Source: Corynebacterium aquatimens (lineage in GTDB: Bacteria > Actinomycetota > Actinomycetes > Mycobacteriales > Mycobacteriaceae). Taken from it: 64,000 nucleotides of DNA. Positions 9,003-16,547 of the stretch are shown in pieces (position 1 is the first letter of the stretch; every line of letters starts with the position of its first letter). The notes beneath the pieces were generated by a model, which worked only from the letters and a program-made list of their open reading frames with translations, did no database searches and was not told the origin of the DNA. Location: positions 310,001-374,000 of the forward strand of contig NZ_CP046980.1 in assembly GCF_030408395.1 (NCBI RefSeq), written 5' to 3'. The translations under genes and the position numbers were made by a program.

Positions 9003-9878
9003 ATGTGGATCGACTACGCCATCCGGCAGGGCTTGCACACCGCCGGGACGCTGCTGCGCCAGCCGGGTTTGCTGCTGGCAACGCGCGCGCCGGGCTTGTC
9101 GTTCCCGCAACACGGGGAGACGGTCATCTCACTGACCACTTTTGGTCCCCGCATGTCCACGGCGGTGCTGTGCATTGCATCGCTGCTCGTCGCCAGCCCG
9201 AAGCTGCCGGTGATCTTGTGGCTCGACCGCGAAGATTATGAAGGCGAATGGCCGCGCGGCCTGAAGCGTCTCGTGGAACGGGGTCTGCAAATCCGCTGCT
9301 CCGATGGCGAATACGGGCCGCACACGAAGTATTACGGCACGTTCCAAGAGTTTGCCGGAACCGGCACCCGCATCATCACGGTTGATGATGACATGATGTA
9401 TCCCCGTTGGTTCCCCGACAAGCTGCTCAACGCCGCGGATGCCTCCCCGGAGTGCGTCGTCGCCTACCGCGCCCACACCATTGTCCGGGACCATGAGAAC
9501 GGGAAACTCGCTCCGTATAAAGACTGGCGCCCCACGCTGACCACTGAGCCCAGCGTTTTGCATTTTGCAACGGGTGTGTCCGGCGTTGCGTACCCGCCGT
9601 CGATGGTGGATTTCGTCGCGGCACAGGGCACGGAGTTCCTCAATCACTCACCGCACGCGGACGACGTCTGGCTCCACCACTGCGCGCTTGAATCCGGGCA
9701 CCTAGTCCGCCAGGTGTTCCCGCACCCGCGTGAATTTTCCGTCATTCTGTTTAGTCAGTCGAACGCGCTCGTGCGCAAGAACACCTTAGGCGGCCGCAAC
9801 GACACCCAGATCGCCGCGACCTACACTGACGAAGACCTGGAAATACTCCTCAGTGCAGAAAAACCCGCCGAGGACTAA
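9003..9878 (+). CDS. Putative glycosyltransferase
   Basis: 291 residues from ATG at 9003; the open frame extends upstream but there overlaps menA on the other strand. The central segment IITVDDDMMYPRWF carries a DXD-like acidic motif typical of nucleotide-sugar-dependent glycosyltransferases with a GT-A fold. A second acidic segment with histidines, HSPHADDVWLHHCAL, lies near residue 220. No signal peptide or membrane helix is clear. It is divergent from menA and convergent with menE. The family fit is by motif only; acceptor and donor are unknown. Confidence 0.7.
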   Translation: MWIDYAIRQGLHTAGTLLRQPGLLLATRAPGLSFPQHGETVISLTTFGPRMSTAVLCIASLLVASPKLPVILWLDREDYEGEWPRGLKRLVERGLQIRCSDGEYGPHTKYYGTFQEFAGTGTRIITVDDDMMYPRWFPDKLLNAADASPECVVAYRAHTIVRDHENGKLAPYKDWRPTLTTEPSVLHFATGVSGVAYPPSMVDFVAAQGTEFLNHSPHADDVWLHHCALESGHLVRQVFPHPREFSVILFSQSNALVRKNTLGGRNDTQIAATYTDEDLEILLSAEKPAED

Positions 9879-9894
9879 ACGAGTCGCCACAGCA

Positions 9895-11040
9895 TCACTG
9901 AAAGAGCGCAGCGACAGCTTTCCGGTCCGGCTTTCCCGGGCCAATCACGGGAATTTCGCGCACTACCCGAATGTCCTTTGGCACCTGCCAGCGCGGAAGC
10001 GTGTCATCAAAATGCTCCATGAGCTGCGCCGTTCCCGCCGATCCCGTGTAAGCCAGGCACAGGCGATGCCCGAAACGCTCGTCCGGCACGCCCACGACGC
10101 ACGCACCCGTCACGCCCTCGCACGCAAGCACATGCTTCTCGACGACCTCCGGGTGAACCTTTAAACCCCCCGTCTCAATAATGGCGTCAAGGCGACCGGT
10201 GACGGTGAGCGTGTCGCTAATAAGCATGCCGGCGTCCGAGGTGGCGAACCAGCCATCCTCCGCGAATGCCTCATGGTCCGGGAGATTGCGGTAGCCGCGC
10301 GCGATGGTGGGGCCGCCGAGGTGAATGCGCTCGCCGACGACCTTGACCCGTACTCCCGCGAGCGGACGGCCGTCGTAGACGCAGCCGCCAGCAGTTTCCG
10401 ACGAGCCATACGTGGTCACGGCGTTAATGCGCAGCTTGGCCGCTGATTCCAGCAACTTGGGGTTGATCGCGCCACCGCCGACGAGCACGGCGGCGTAGAG
10501 ACGCAGCGCCTCAATTCCAGCCAGCGTGCTCATCGCTTTGGTGAGCTGCATAGGGGTGAGCGCGGTGTAGCAGCGTTCGCCGGTGCTGACCAGCTCATCC
10601 GTGCGGTAGGCGAACTCCTCAACCGAAAAACCCTGGGTCAGATCCACCCATTCCGGCTCAACTCCTGCCACCAAACACCGCGTGAGCACCTGCAACCCCG
10701 CAATGTGGTGCGCGGGCAGAGCCAGCATCCACTGACCCGGCCCACCCAGCGCCTGGTGCGTCGCATCCGCACTAGCTACCAAGTTCGCCGGCGTGAGCTG
10801 CGCCCCCTTCGGTTTTCCCGTCGACCCTGAGGTAGCCACCACGACCGCCACCGACTCGTCGATCGACTGCCCCGCCCGCATCGTCGTGCGCAGAAGCTCC
10901 GCGCGATCCCTATCCCCAGGGGCCATTCCCCCAGGCACCGGCAGAATCGCCTTCATCCCCGCAATCGCTTCTTCGAGGTCATCCATCAAGGCCACCGGGT
11001 CCGCGGGGTCCACCGGGACGATCTCCAGCATGTGTGTCAC
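9895..11040 (-). CDS. menE: o-Succinylbenzoate--CoA ligase
   Basis: 381 residues, an adenylate-forming enzyme. The phosphate-binding loop SGSTGKPKG is at residues 71-79; TYGSSETAGGCVYDG and the hinge/C-terminal core TVTGRLDAIIETGG are visible. It activates o-succinylbenzoate with ATP and CoA before MenB closes the ring. It starts with GTG at 11040; an ATG three codons in is possible. It is short at the N-terminus compared with general acyl-CoA ligases, as is usual for actinobacterial MenE. Confidence 0.93.
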   Translation of the reverse strand: MTHMLEIVPVDPADPVALMDDLEEAIAGMKAILPVPGGMAPGDRDRAELLRTTMRAGQSIDESVAVVVATSGSTGKPKGAQLTPANLVASADATHQALGGPGQWMLALPAHHIAGLQVLTRCLVAGVEPEWVDLTQGFSVEEFAYRTDELVSTGERCYTALTPMQLTKAMSTLAGIEALRLYAAVLVGGGAINPKLLESAAKLRINAVTTYGSSETAGGCVYDGRPLAGVRVKVVGERIHLGGPTIARGYRNLPDHEAFAEDGWFATSDAGMLISDTLTVTGRLDAIIETGGLKVHPEVVEKHVLACEGVTGACVVGVPDERFGHRLCLAYTGSAGTAQLMEHFDDTLPRWQVPKDIRVVREIPVIGPGKPDRKAVAALFQ

Positions 11041-11247
11041 GGGAGTTCATCGTATCGCCTGCTGCCGCGTTGAACCCACCAGCGGCGCGCCCCAGCACGG
11101 CCTTGCAGCAGTCCGCGCAACACACATCAAGAGATACTTGTGGGGACTACACCTCGCGTGCGTGAAAGATTCCGTCGCAAACGACGCGCTGGCACGTAAA
11201 ACCGTGCTTAACTACCTAAAAATTCACCAACCGTCACAGGAGGATCC

Positions 11248-12015
11248 GTGTCCGTCACGCTGCGTACGAAGATGGCAGTATCTGCCGTTGTTCTTGCTGT
11301 CACCATAACTGGCGTTCCAGCTGCCACCGCGAAGTCGCACAACTGGGAGCACACAAGTACGGATGAACCAATTTCAACCGTCGTTGAGTCCGAAACCGGA
11401 GAGTCATTGAATGCGGGCTACTTTCCGGCACAGCACTTCAATGTAGGTACGCAGGTTCCCGGTGAGAAAGATGGCGAACAAGCGCCAAGTGGTTCTAAAG
11501 AGAGTTCTGAACTTGATGAGAAAACCAAGAAGATCATCGGTGGCGTAGTAGGCGGGATCGTGGCGATTGCTGCACTCGTAGGGCTTGTGCAATTTGCTGG
11601 ACCCTTCATTCAGCAGTTCTTGCAAGATCACAACATCATTCCCAGTGCGCAACCACAAGGAGTTTCTCAGCGTGAACGTGACTACGCAGCACAGTTCATG
11701 CGAGAGCTCAACGGGTACCGAGTTTCCAAAGGGTTGAGGCCAGTTATGGAGGATAGGAACCTCTCGAATGGTTCATACAACTGGTCTAAACACATGTATC
11801 ACGTCGGTCGAATCACACATTCCCATGGCCCGTTTGAGGAGCTAGTTTTTAGGGCACTGGGGGACTACGTTGACGACCCAAGTTCAGCAATCAATGTTTG
11901 GAAGAGCGATCCAGGCGTCAACGCAAACTTGCTTGATCCTCGAGCACGCGCCGGTGGGATAGGTTTTTACATCAAAGATGGCTGGATTTACGCCACTTAT
12001 CGATACGTGCGTTAG
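11248..12015 (+). CDS. Secreted CAP-domain (SCP/PR1-like) protein with internal hydrophobic anchor
   Basis: 255 residues from GTG at 11248, preceded by a strong AGGAGG at 11238-11243. A Sec signal (residues 1-28) ends PAATAKS. A polar, acidic linker follows, then a hydrophobic stretch at 96-120 (KIIGGVVGGIVAIAALVGLVQF) and GPFIQQFLQDHNI. The C-terminal half (about 141-255) looks like a CAP domain, with FMRELNGYRVSKGLRPV, WSKHMYHVGRITHSHG and a C-terminal GGIGFY strand. The base composition is more AT-rich than the flanking men genes, suggesting acquisition. The hydrophobic stretch before the CAP domain is an odd topology. Confidence 0.75.
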   Translation: MSVTLRTKMAVSAVVLAVTITGVPAATAKSHNWEHTSTDEPISTVVESETGESLNAGYFPAQHFNVGTQVPGEKDGEQAPSGSKESSELDEKTKKIIGGVVGGIVAIAALVGLVQFAGPFIQQFLQDHNIIPSAQPQGVSQRERDYAAQFMRELNGYRVSKGLRPVMEDRNLSNGSYNWSKHMYHVGRITHSHGPFEELVFRALGDYVDDPSSAINVWKSDPGVNANLLDPRARAGGIGFYIKDGWIYATYRYVR

Positions 12016-12138
12016 ATGGCCAAGTTTTTAACTCCGGGCAGTGGCCGCGCGTTGTGAAAACGCGTCGTGTGGTCGCTGCCTTTTGTATTTCATCCAGATC
12101 GTCCCAGATCGTTTCGGATCGTCATTGTGGACGTGCGC

Positions 12139-12270
12139 TTTACGGGTCTTTACGACTTACCTAAGTCGTAAAGTGCATCAGGGATCTAATTTTGGTCGAA
12201 CCCTTGCTTCCTGGGAAAATGTAATTTACGATCGTTTACGAGCCCCGCGAGTCGTAAAAAGAATCGTAAA
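12139..12270. promoter_or_regulatory. Cluster of TTTACGA operators ahead of the AAA ATPase gene
   Basis: Six perfect copies of TTTACGA or its complement TCGTAAA (starts 12149, 12166, 12225, 12235, 12252, 12264) and one near copy (12139) lie within 132 bases. Two pairs face each other with the same 17-base start-to-start spacing: 12149-12172, whose arms extend to 12 bp (CTTTACGACTTA), and 12235-12258. The last half-site ends 11 bases before the ATG. This looks like a repressor or autoregulator target covering the promoter. Confidence 0.8.
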
Positions 12271-12281
12271 GTTGAGCATCA

Positions 12282-13424
12282 ATGGTTAACAGTCCCTACA
12301 CTCCTGGAGAGGTCGCGTCCGTGGTGTATGGACGCGAATCTCTTCTTGAAAACATCAAACGTGAACTTGTATTTCTTGCCGAAGAGCCACGTTTGATTGG
12401 ACGCACGCAGGTGATCGTTGGGCCGCGAGGCGTAGGCAAAACCAGTTTGTTGCGTAACATCCAGGCTTACGCCTCGCGCAAGGGTTTCGAAACCGTGTGG
12501 GTTACGGCGGGTGATGGCCCGTTGGCTAACGCCCTTGTTGATGGGCTGCAACGACTGACGCATACCTGGCGCGGAACGCTTGCGCAGAAGCTCCAGGAGC
12601 TCATCGCTTCCGTCCGGATCGAGTTCGCTGGCGTGAACGTCGAGGCATCAAGCCTTAAAGGCCAGCCCGATCAGACCGGTCAGGCACACACTCTTCAACG
12701 CCTACTAACTGCTGCGGGAAAAGCGGCTATGGAGCGTAACGCAGGACTGATCGTCCTCATCGACGAAATCCAAAGTGCCGACGGAGAGGGGCTCCGAGCA
12801 TTGGCATATGCGTGGCAACATATGCAGTCTGATGCAGCGGATCTCGCAATGGCGACGTTCGCGGCCGGATTAAGCCACTCCCAAGACGTGATTACTGACG
12901 CTGTCAGCTTTGCGGAACGCTTCCGATACGATGAACTTGAGAATCTGCCCTATGCGGATGCTGAGCAAGCTTTGCGACAACCCGCGGAAGAGCGCGGCGT
13001 GCGGTGGTCCGATGAAGCTATTCTTCGGGCGCTTAACGAAGCAGACGGCTACCCGTACTTCATTCAGGTAATCGGGGATGAAACGTGGCGTGCAGCGGGA
13101 TACCCGGGAGCGGGAACTCTATTGGAACGTGAACAAGTTGACGCAGCCATGGAAGGATTCAGGCGTTTAAGGTCATCATTCTTTCGCGCTAGATGGCAGA
13201 AAGCAACACCCGCAGAAGCACGAATGCTGCGAGCAATGGCTGAGCTGGGCGAGGGGAAAGTAAAACGCAAAGATATCACGGACGCGATGAACATTGAGTC
13301 GGATGCGATCGGGGTCGCTCGGCGGTCGTTGTTGGACAAAGGTCTAGTAGATGCGTCCAGTTATGGGTATCTGGAGTTTACGGCGCCCGGCTTTGCGGAG
13401 TTTATCCGCAATGAGGCCGAGTAG
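12282..13424 (+). CDS. AAA ATPase with C-terminal winged-helix-like domain
   Basis: 380 residues. Walker A is GPRGVGKTS (residues 47-55) and Walker B LIVLIDE (156-162); LATFAAGLSHS near residue 205 fits a sensor region. The last 80 residues (EARMLRAMAELGEGKVKRKD, then ITDAMNIESDAIGVARRSLL) look like a winged helix-turn-helix. AAA plus winged helix recalls ORC/Cdc6-like and STAND-type ATPases. It has no partner gene and sits in the men region beside a CAP protein. The repeated palindromes upstream and the DNA-binding tail suggest that it binds its own promoter. Function unknown. Confidence 0.75.
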   Translation: MVNSPYTPGEVASVVYGRESLLENIKRELVFLAEEPRLIGRTQVIVGPRGVGKTSLLRNIQAYASRKGFETVWVTAGDGPLANALVDGLQRLTHTWRGTLAQKLQELIASVRIEFAGVNVEASSLKGQPDQTGQAHTLQRLLTAAGKAAMERNAGLIVLIDEIQSADGEGLRALAYAWQHMQSDAADLAMATFAAGLSHSQDVITDAVSFAERFRYDELENLPYADAEQALRQPAEERGVRWSDEAILRALNEADGYPYFIQVIGDETWRAAGYPGAGTLLEREQVDAAMEGFRRLRSSFFRARWQKATPAEARMLRAMAELGEGKVKRKDITDAMNIESDAIGVARRSLLDKGLVDASSYGYLEFTAPGFAEFIRNEAE

Positions 13425-13474
13425 CCGTTGTTATAATCCGAGCTCTGGAACCTGTGCCCGATCTTTACCCCTGC

Positions 13475-14455
13475 CTAGTAGTAGAACGGGAATTCGTCCC
13501 AGTTGGGTGGGCGCTTTTCCAGGAAGGCGTCGCGGCCTTCGACGGCTTCATCGGTCATGTACGCCAGGCGGGTGGCTTCGCCGGCGAAGACTTGTTGGCC
13601 CATCAGGCCGTCGTCAAGCAAATTGAAAGCGAACTTGAGCATGCGCTGGGCGGTGGGGGACTTGCCGTTGATCTCGCGGGCAGCTTGGATCGCTTCGGCC
13701 TCGAGGTTGGCGTGGTCGGCGACAATATTCACGGCGCCCATGCGGTGCATATCCTCGGCGGAGTAGGCGCGGCCAAGGAAGAAAATCTCGCGCGCAAACT
13801 TCTGGCCCACCTGTTTAGCCAGGTAAGCAGAGCCGTAGCCGCCGTCGAAGGAGCCGACGTCCGCATCGGTTTGTTTAAAGCGGGCCTCTTCACGGGACGC
13901 GATGGTGAGGTCGCACACGACGTGGAGGGAATGACCGCCGCCGGCGGCCCAGCCGTTGACCACGGCGATGACAACCTTCGGCATCGTGCGGATCAGGCGC
14001 TGGACTTCCAAGATGTGCAGGCGTCCACCCTCAGCTTTGACGCGGGCTTCATCAACGTGGTCGGCAGTGGCTGCTTCGACGTCAGCGTCATGGTTCGTGG
14101 CGTACTGGTAGCCGGAACGGCCACGAATGCGCTGGTCACCACCGGAACAAAATGCCCAGCCCCCGTCCTTGGGGCTCGGACCGTTGCCGGTAAGGAGCAC
14201 CACGCCCACCGACGGGTCGCGCCGGGCGTGATCGAGGGCACGGTAGAGCTCATCAACCGTGTGCGGGCGGAACGCGTTGCGCACCTCAGGTCGGTCGAAG
14301 GCGATGCGCACGATGCCGTTTTCGCGGCCCTCACCGATGTGGCGGTGGTAAGTGATATCAGTGAAGTTCGCCGGGGTAATGCCATCAAGGCTGGCAGCTG
14401 CACGCCACTGGGAGGCGTCGAAGGGTTGCGCGGTGGAATACGTCATGGCCGCCAT
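13475..14455 (-). CDS. menB: 1,4-Dihydroxy-2-naphthoyl-CoA synthase
   Basis: 326 residues from ATG at 14455; ATG at 14446 is equally possible and the ribosome site is weak for both. It is a crotonase-fold enzyme with the hallmark actinobacterial MenB segments DRPEVRNAFRPHTVDELYRA, LLTGNGPSPKDGGWAFCSGG and QRIRGRSGYQYA. MenB performs the Dieckmann-type ring closure of o-succinylbenzoyl-CoA. It is convergent with the ATPase gene and divergent from the feoA-like gene. Confidence 0.96.
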   Translation of the reverse strand: MAAMTYSTAQPFDASQWRAAASLDGITPANFTDITYHRHIGEGRENGIVRIAFDRPEVRNAFRPHTVDELYRALDHARRDPSVGVVLLTGNGPSPKDGGWAFCSGGDQRIRGRSGYQYATNHDADVEAATADHVDEARVKAEGGRLHILEVQRLIRTMPKVVIAVVNGWAAGGGHSLHVVCDLTIASREEARFKQTDADVGSFDGGYGSAYLAKQVGQKFAREIFFLGRAYSAEDMHRMGAVNIVADHANLEAEAIQAAREINGKSPTAQRMLKFAFNLLDDGLMGQQVFAGEATRLAYMTDEAVEGRDAFLEKRPPNWDEFPFYY

Positions 14456-14513
14456 CGTACGGGCAGGGTGTGAGTGGCGGTGGAAATCACAGGCCACATA
14501 TTTGATCGCTACC

Positions 14514-14532
14514 TAAGTCGAGCCTAACCTAA
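14514..14532 (+). promoter_or_regulatory. DtxR-type iron box
   Basis: TAAGTCGAGCCTAACCTAA matches 15 of 19 positions of the DtxR consensus TTAGGTTAGCCTAACCTAA, with the right-hand 12 bases perfect. It ends four bases before the ATG of the feoA-like gene, so bound repressor would block expression. Established knowledge: DtxR represses iron-uptake genes in corynebacteria when iron is plentiful. That the gene it precedes looks like feoA strengthens the call. Confidence 0.75.
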
Positions 14533-14536
14533 AGAT

Positions 14537-14766
14537 ATGTCCGCGAACACCCTGTACGACGTTCCCGTTGGGGAACACGCAACCGTCGCCGGAACGATGG
14601 TGGACGCAGCTCTTGATCGCCGGTTACGGGAACTGGGGTTGCGCGTTGGGGCAGACGTCGCCGTCATGCAGAAAACGTCAATGGCGGGGTGGGCTGCCAC
14701 GACGGAGCGTGCACGACGGGGCCTGTCGCACTGGTGCTGACAAAGAAGATCCACGACATTGCGTAG
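14537..14766 (+). pseudogene. feoA: FeoA-like ferrous iron transport protein, frameshifted
   Basis: The first frame encodes an FeoA-type start (LYDVPVGEHATVAG, then ALDRRLRELGLRVGADVAVMQKTSMAG) and then runs into an unrelated tail, stopping at 14740. In the next frame the sequence continues VGCHDGACTTGPVALVLTKK and ends at 14766, which is the expected length and pattern (about 76 residues). The shift maps to the G run at 14685-14689 and one extra base would restore it. It is therefore either a recent mutation or a sequence error. FeoA proteins are small SH3-like partners of the iron transporter FeoB; no feoB is in the window. The restored stop overlaps the menC start. Confidence 0.65.
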
Positions 14767-15769
14767 CCCCGATATCGTCACAGCCGAAGAAATCCTGGAG
14801 CGTGCCCACGTCGTTGCGCTGCCTATGGCGGTCCGCTTCCGTGGGGTGACCACGCGCGAAGCTCTCCTCATCGATGGCCCGCACGGCTGGGGGGAGTTCT
14901 CCCCATTCATCGAATACGCCGCGCCGGAAGCGTCCGCATGGCTGCGCTCCGGAATTGAGGCGGCCTTTGAAGGCCTGCCCCACGCCGATGGATTCGTGCA
15001 GGTCAATGGCACTGTCCCAGCGGTTACGCCCGGCGAGGTTGAAGGGGTGCTGGCGCGTTTTCCGGGGGTCTCCACCTTCAAAATTAAGGTCGCTGAGAAA
15101 GGGCAGTCGCTTATCGACGACCTGGCCCGCGTCCGCGCCGTCCACACCGCGCGACCGGATGCCACGCTACGTATCGACGCCAACTGTGCCTGGAGCGTCG
15201 ACGAAGCCGTGGAGGCAGCCCGTGGTTTTGCCACGATCGTTGACCTTGAATACATGGAGCAGCCCTGCGCGACGGTAGAAGAGCTCGCGCAGCTGCGCTA
15301 CGAGCTGCACCGAATCGGACTGAACACACCGGTGGCGGCTGATGAATCGATCCGCCGCGCCACCGATCCACTGCGCGTGGCCGAACTCAACGCCGCCGAC
15401 GTGGCCGTGATGAAGGTCGCGCCACTGGGCGGAGTGCGTGCGGTGGCCGGATTGGTGGAACGGATCGTCGATAAGCGTGGTGTGCGTAGCGTGACTGTCG
15501 CGTCGGCGTTGGACACGGCGGTGGGGATTGCTGGGGGACTCGTGGCGGCGAAGTTGACCGAGTCGAACGCGGCGGGGCTGGCCACGCAGCGGCTTTTTGT
15601 AGAGGACGTCGTCGCCCCGCGGGAGCTCTTTGGCGGCGGGCTCGCGGTGGAACCTGCCGTGCCGGACCCCGACAGACTGGCGGATTTGGCGGCACCAGCG
15701 CCGCGCCGTGACTGGTGGTTTACACGCGTGAGGCAATGCTGTGACTACCTCGAATCACGTTCTCAGTAG
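14759..15769 (+). CDS. menC: o-Succinylbenzoate synthase
   Basis: 336 residues, an enolase-superfamily enzyme. Visible are the KxK catalytic lysine pair in FKIKVAEKG, the metal ligands in LRIDANCAW, DLEYMEQPC and VAADESIR, and a later catalytic lysine in DVAVMKVAPLGG. MenC dehydrates SHCHC to o-succinylbenzoate. The longest start is TTG at 14759, which overlaps the end of the feoA-like gene and implies coupling. No better ATG is present before the conserved region. Confidence 0.93.
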   Translation: MRSPDIVTAEEILERAHVVALPMAVRFRGVTTREALLIDGPHGWGEFSPFIEYAAPEASAWLRSGIEAAFEGLPHADGFVQVNGTVPAVTPGEVEGVLARFPGVSTFKIKVAEKGQSLIDDLARVRAVHTARPDATLRIDANCAWSVDEAVEAARGFATIVDLEYMEQPCATVEELAQLRYELHRIGLNTPVAADESIRRATDPLRVAELNAADVAVMKVAPLGGVRAVAGLVERIVDKRGVRSVTVASALDTAVGIAGGLVAAKLTESNAAGLATQRLFVEDVVAPRELFGGGLAVEPAVPDPDRLADLAAPAPRRDWWFTRVRQCCDYLESRSQ

Positions 15770-15848
15770 AGCCGATCCACAGCCTATCCACACCGCCCTC
15801 AGCTAGAGGGCGTGGCTCGTTGTCGCGGCGGTGATTAAAGTAGCGCGT

Positions 15849-16547
15849 ATGAACCAACCACACAACGGAAATGGCAACGGCAACGGCTTCGGCCAAGACC
15901 CCACCAACCCGAACAACAACTTCGGTGGCCCCAGTGACCCGAACCCGGAAACCGGCTACATGCCGCCGACTAGCTCCGGCCCGCAGCAGCACTTCCCGGG
16001 CCCGGATGATCAGTACGGCCAGGGCAGCTACGACCAGTACGGGCAGGACAACTACGGCCAGTATGGGCAGGACAATTACGGCAATGAGCCGTACAACCAG
16101 CCGTACCAGCCGCAGGGCGGCGCTGACGGTCAGCCGCCGAAGAAGCGCAACATGCTGCCGCTAATCATCCTGGGCGTGGTGCTGATCCTCGCCCTGATTG
16201 CGGGCCTTGTTTACTTCCTCACCCGCGGCGATGACGGCGAGTCCGAGGAGTCCTCTGCACCTGAGACCACGACCTCTACGTCCGAGGAAACCACCACCAC
16301 GTCTGAGACCACGACCTCGAAGGAGAAGCCGAAGGAATCCAAGGAGCCGACTCCGCGCGAAGAGCCGAACGAAGCACCCCGTGAGGAAGCACCAGAGCGC
16401 CGCCCGGCCAACACCCCGCCGCCGGCTCCGGAGTATGAGATCCCACAGGACCTCCAGGATGAGCTTGACCGCAACATCCGCGAGCTAGAAAACCTGCAGA
16501 CCTCGCTAGAGAATCGACTGAATGACTCCGTCCGGAACGTCCAATAA
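15849..16547 (+). CDS. Single-pass membrane protein with Gly/Asn/Gln/Tyr-rich head and Thr/Glu-rich outer domain
   Basis: 232 residues from ATG at 15849. The cytoplasmic head (about 95 residues) holds repeats of the type QYGQDNYG. One membrane helix (MLPLIILGVVLILALIAGLV) follows, then a Thr/Ser/Glu-rich stretch, a Pro/Glu-rich stretch and a terminal coiled coil (LQDELDRNIRELENLQTSL). Disordered heads with a single helix are common in actinobacterial envelope proteins. No function is known. The 3' end overlaps the menD start by 26 bases. Confidence 0.8.
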   Translation: MNQPHNGNGNGNGFGQDPTNPNNNFGGPSDPNPETGYMPPTSSGPQQHFPGPDDQYGQGSYDQYGQDNYGQYGQDNYGNEPYNQPYQPQGGADGQPPKKRNMLPLIILGVVLILALIAGLVYFLTRGDDGESEESSAPETTTSTSEETTTTSETTTSKEKPKESKEPTPREEPNEAPREEAPERRPANTPPPAPEYEIPQDLQDELDRNIRELENLQTSLENRLNDSVRNVQ

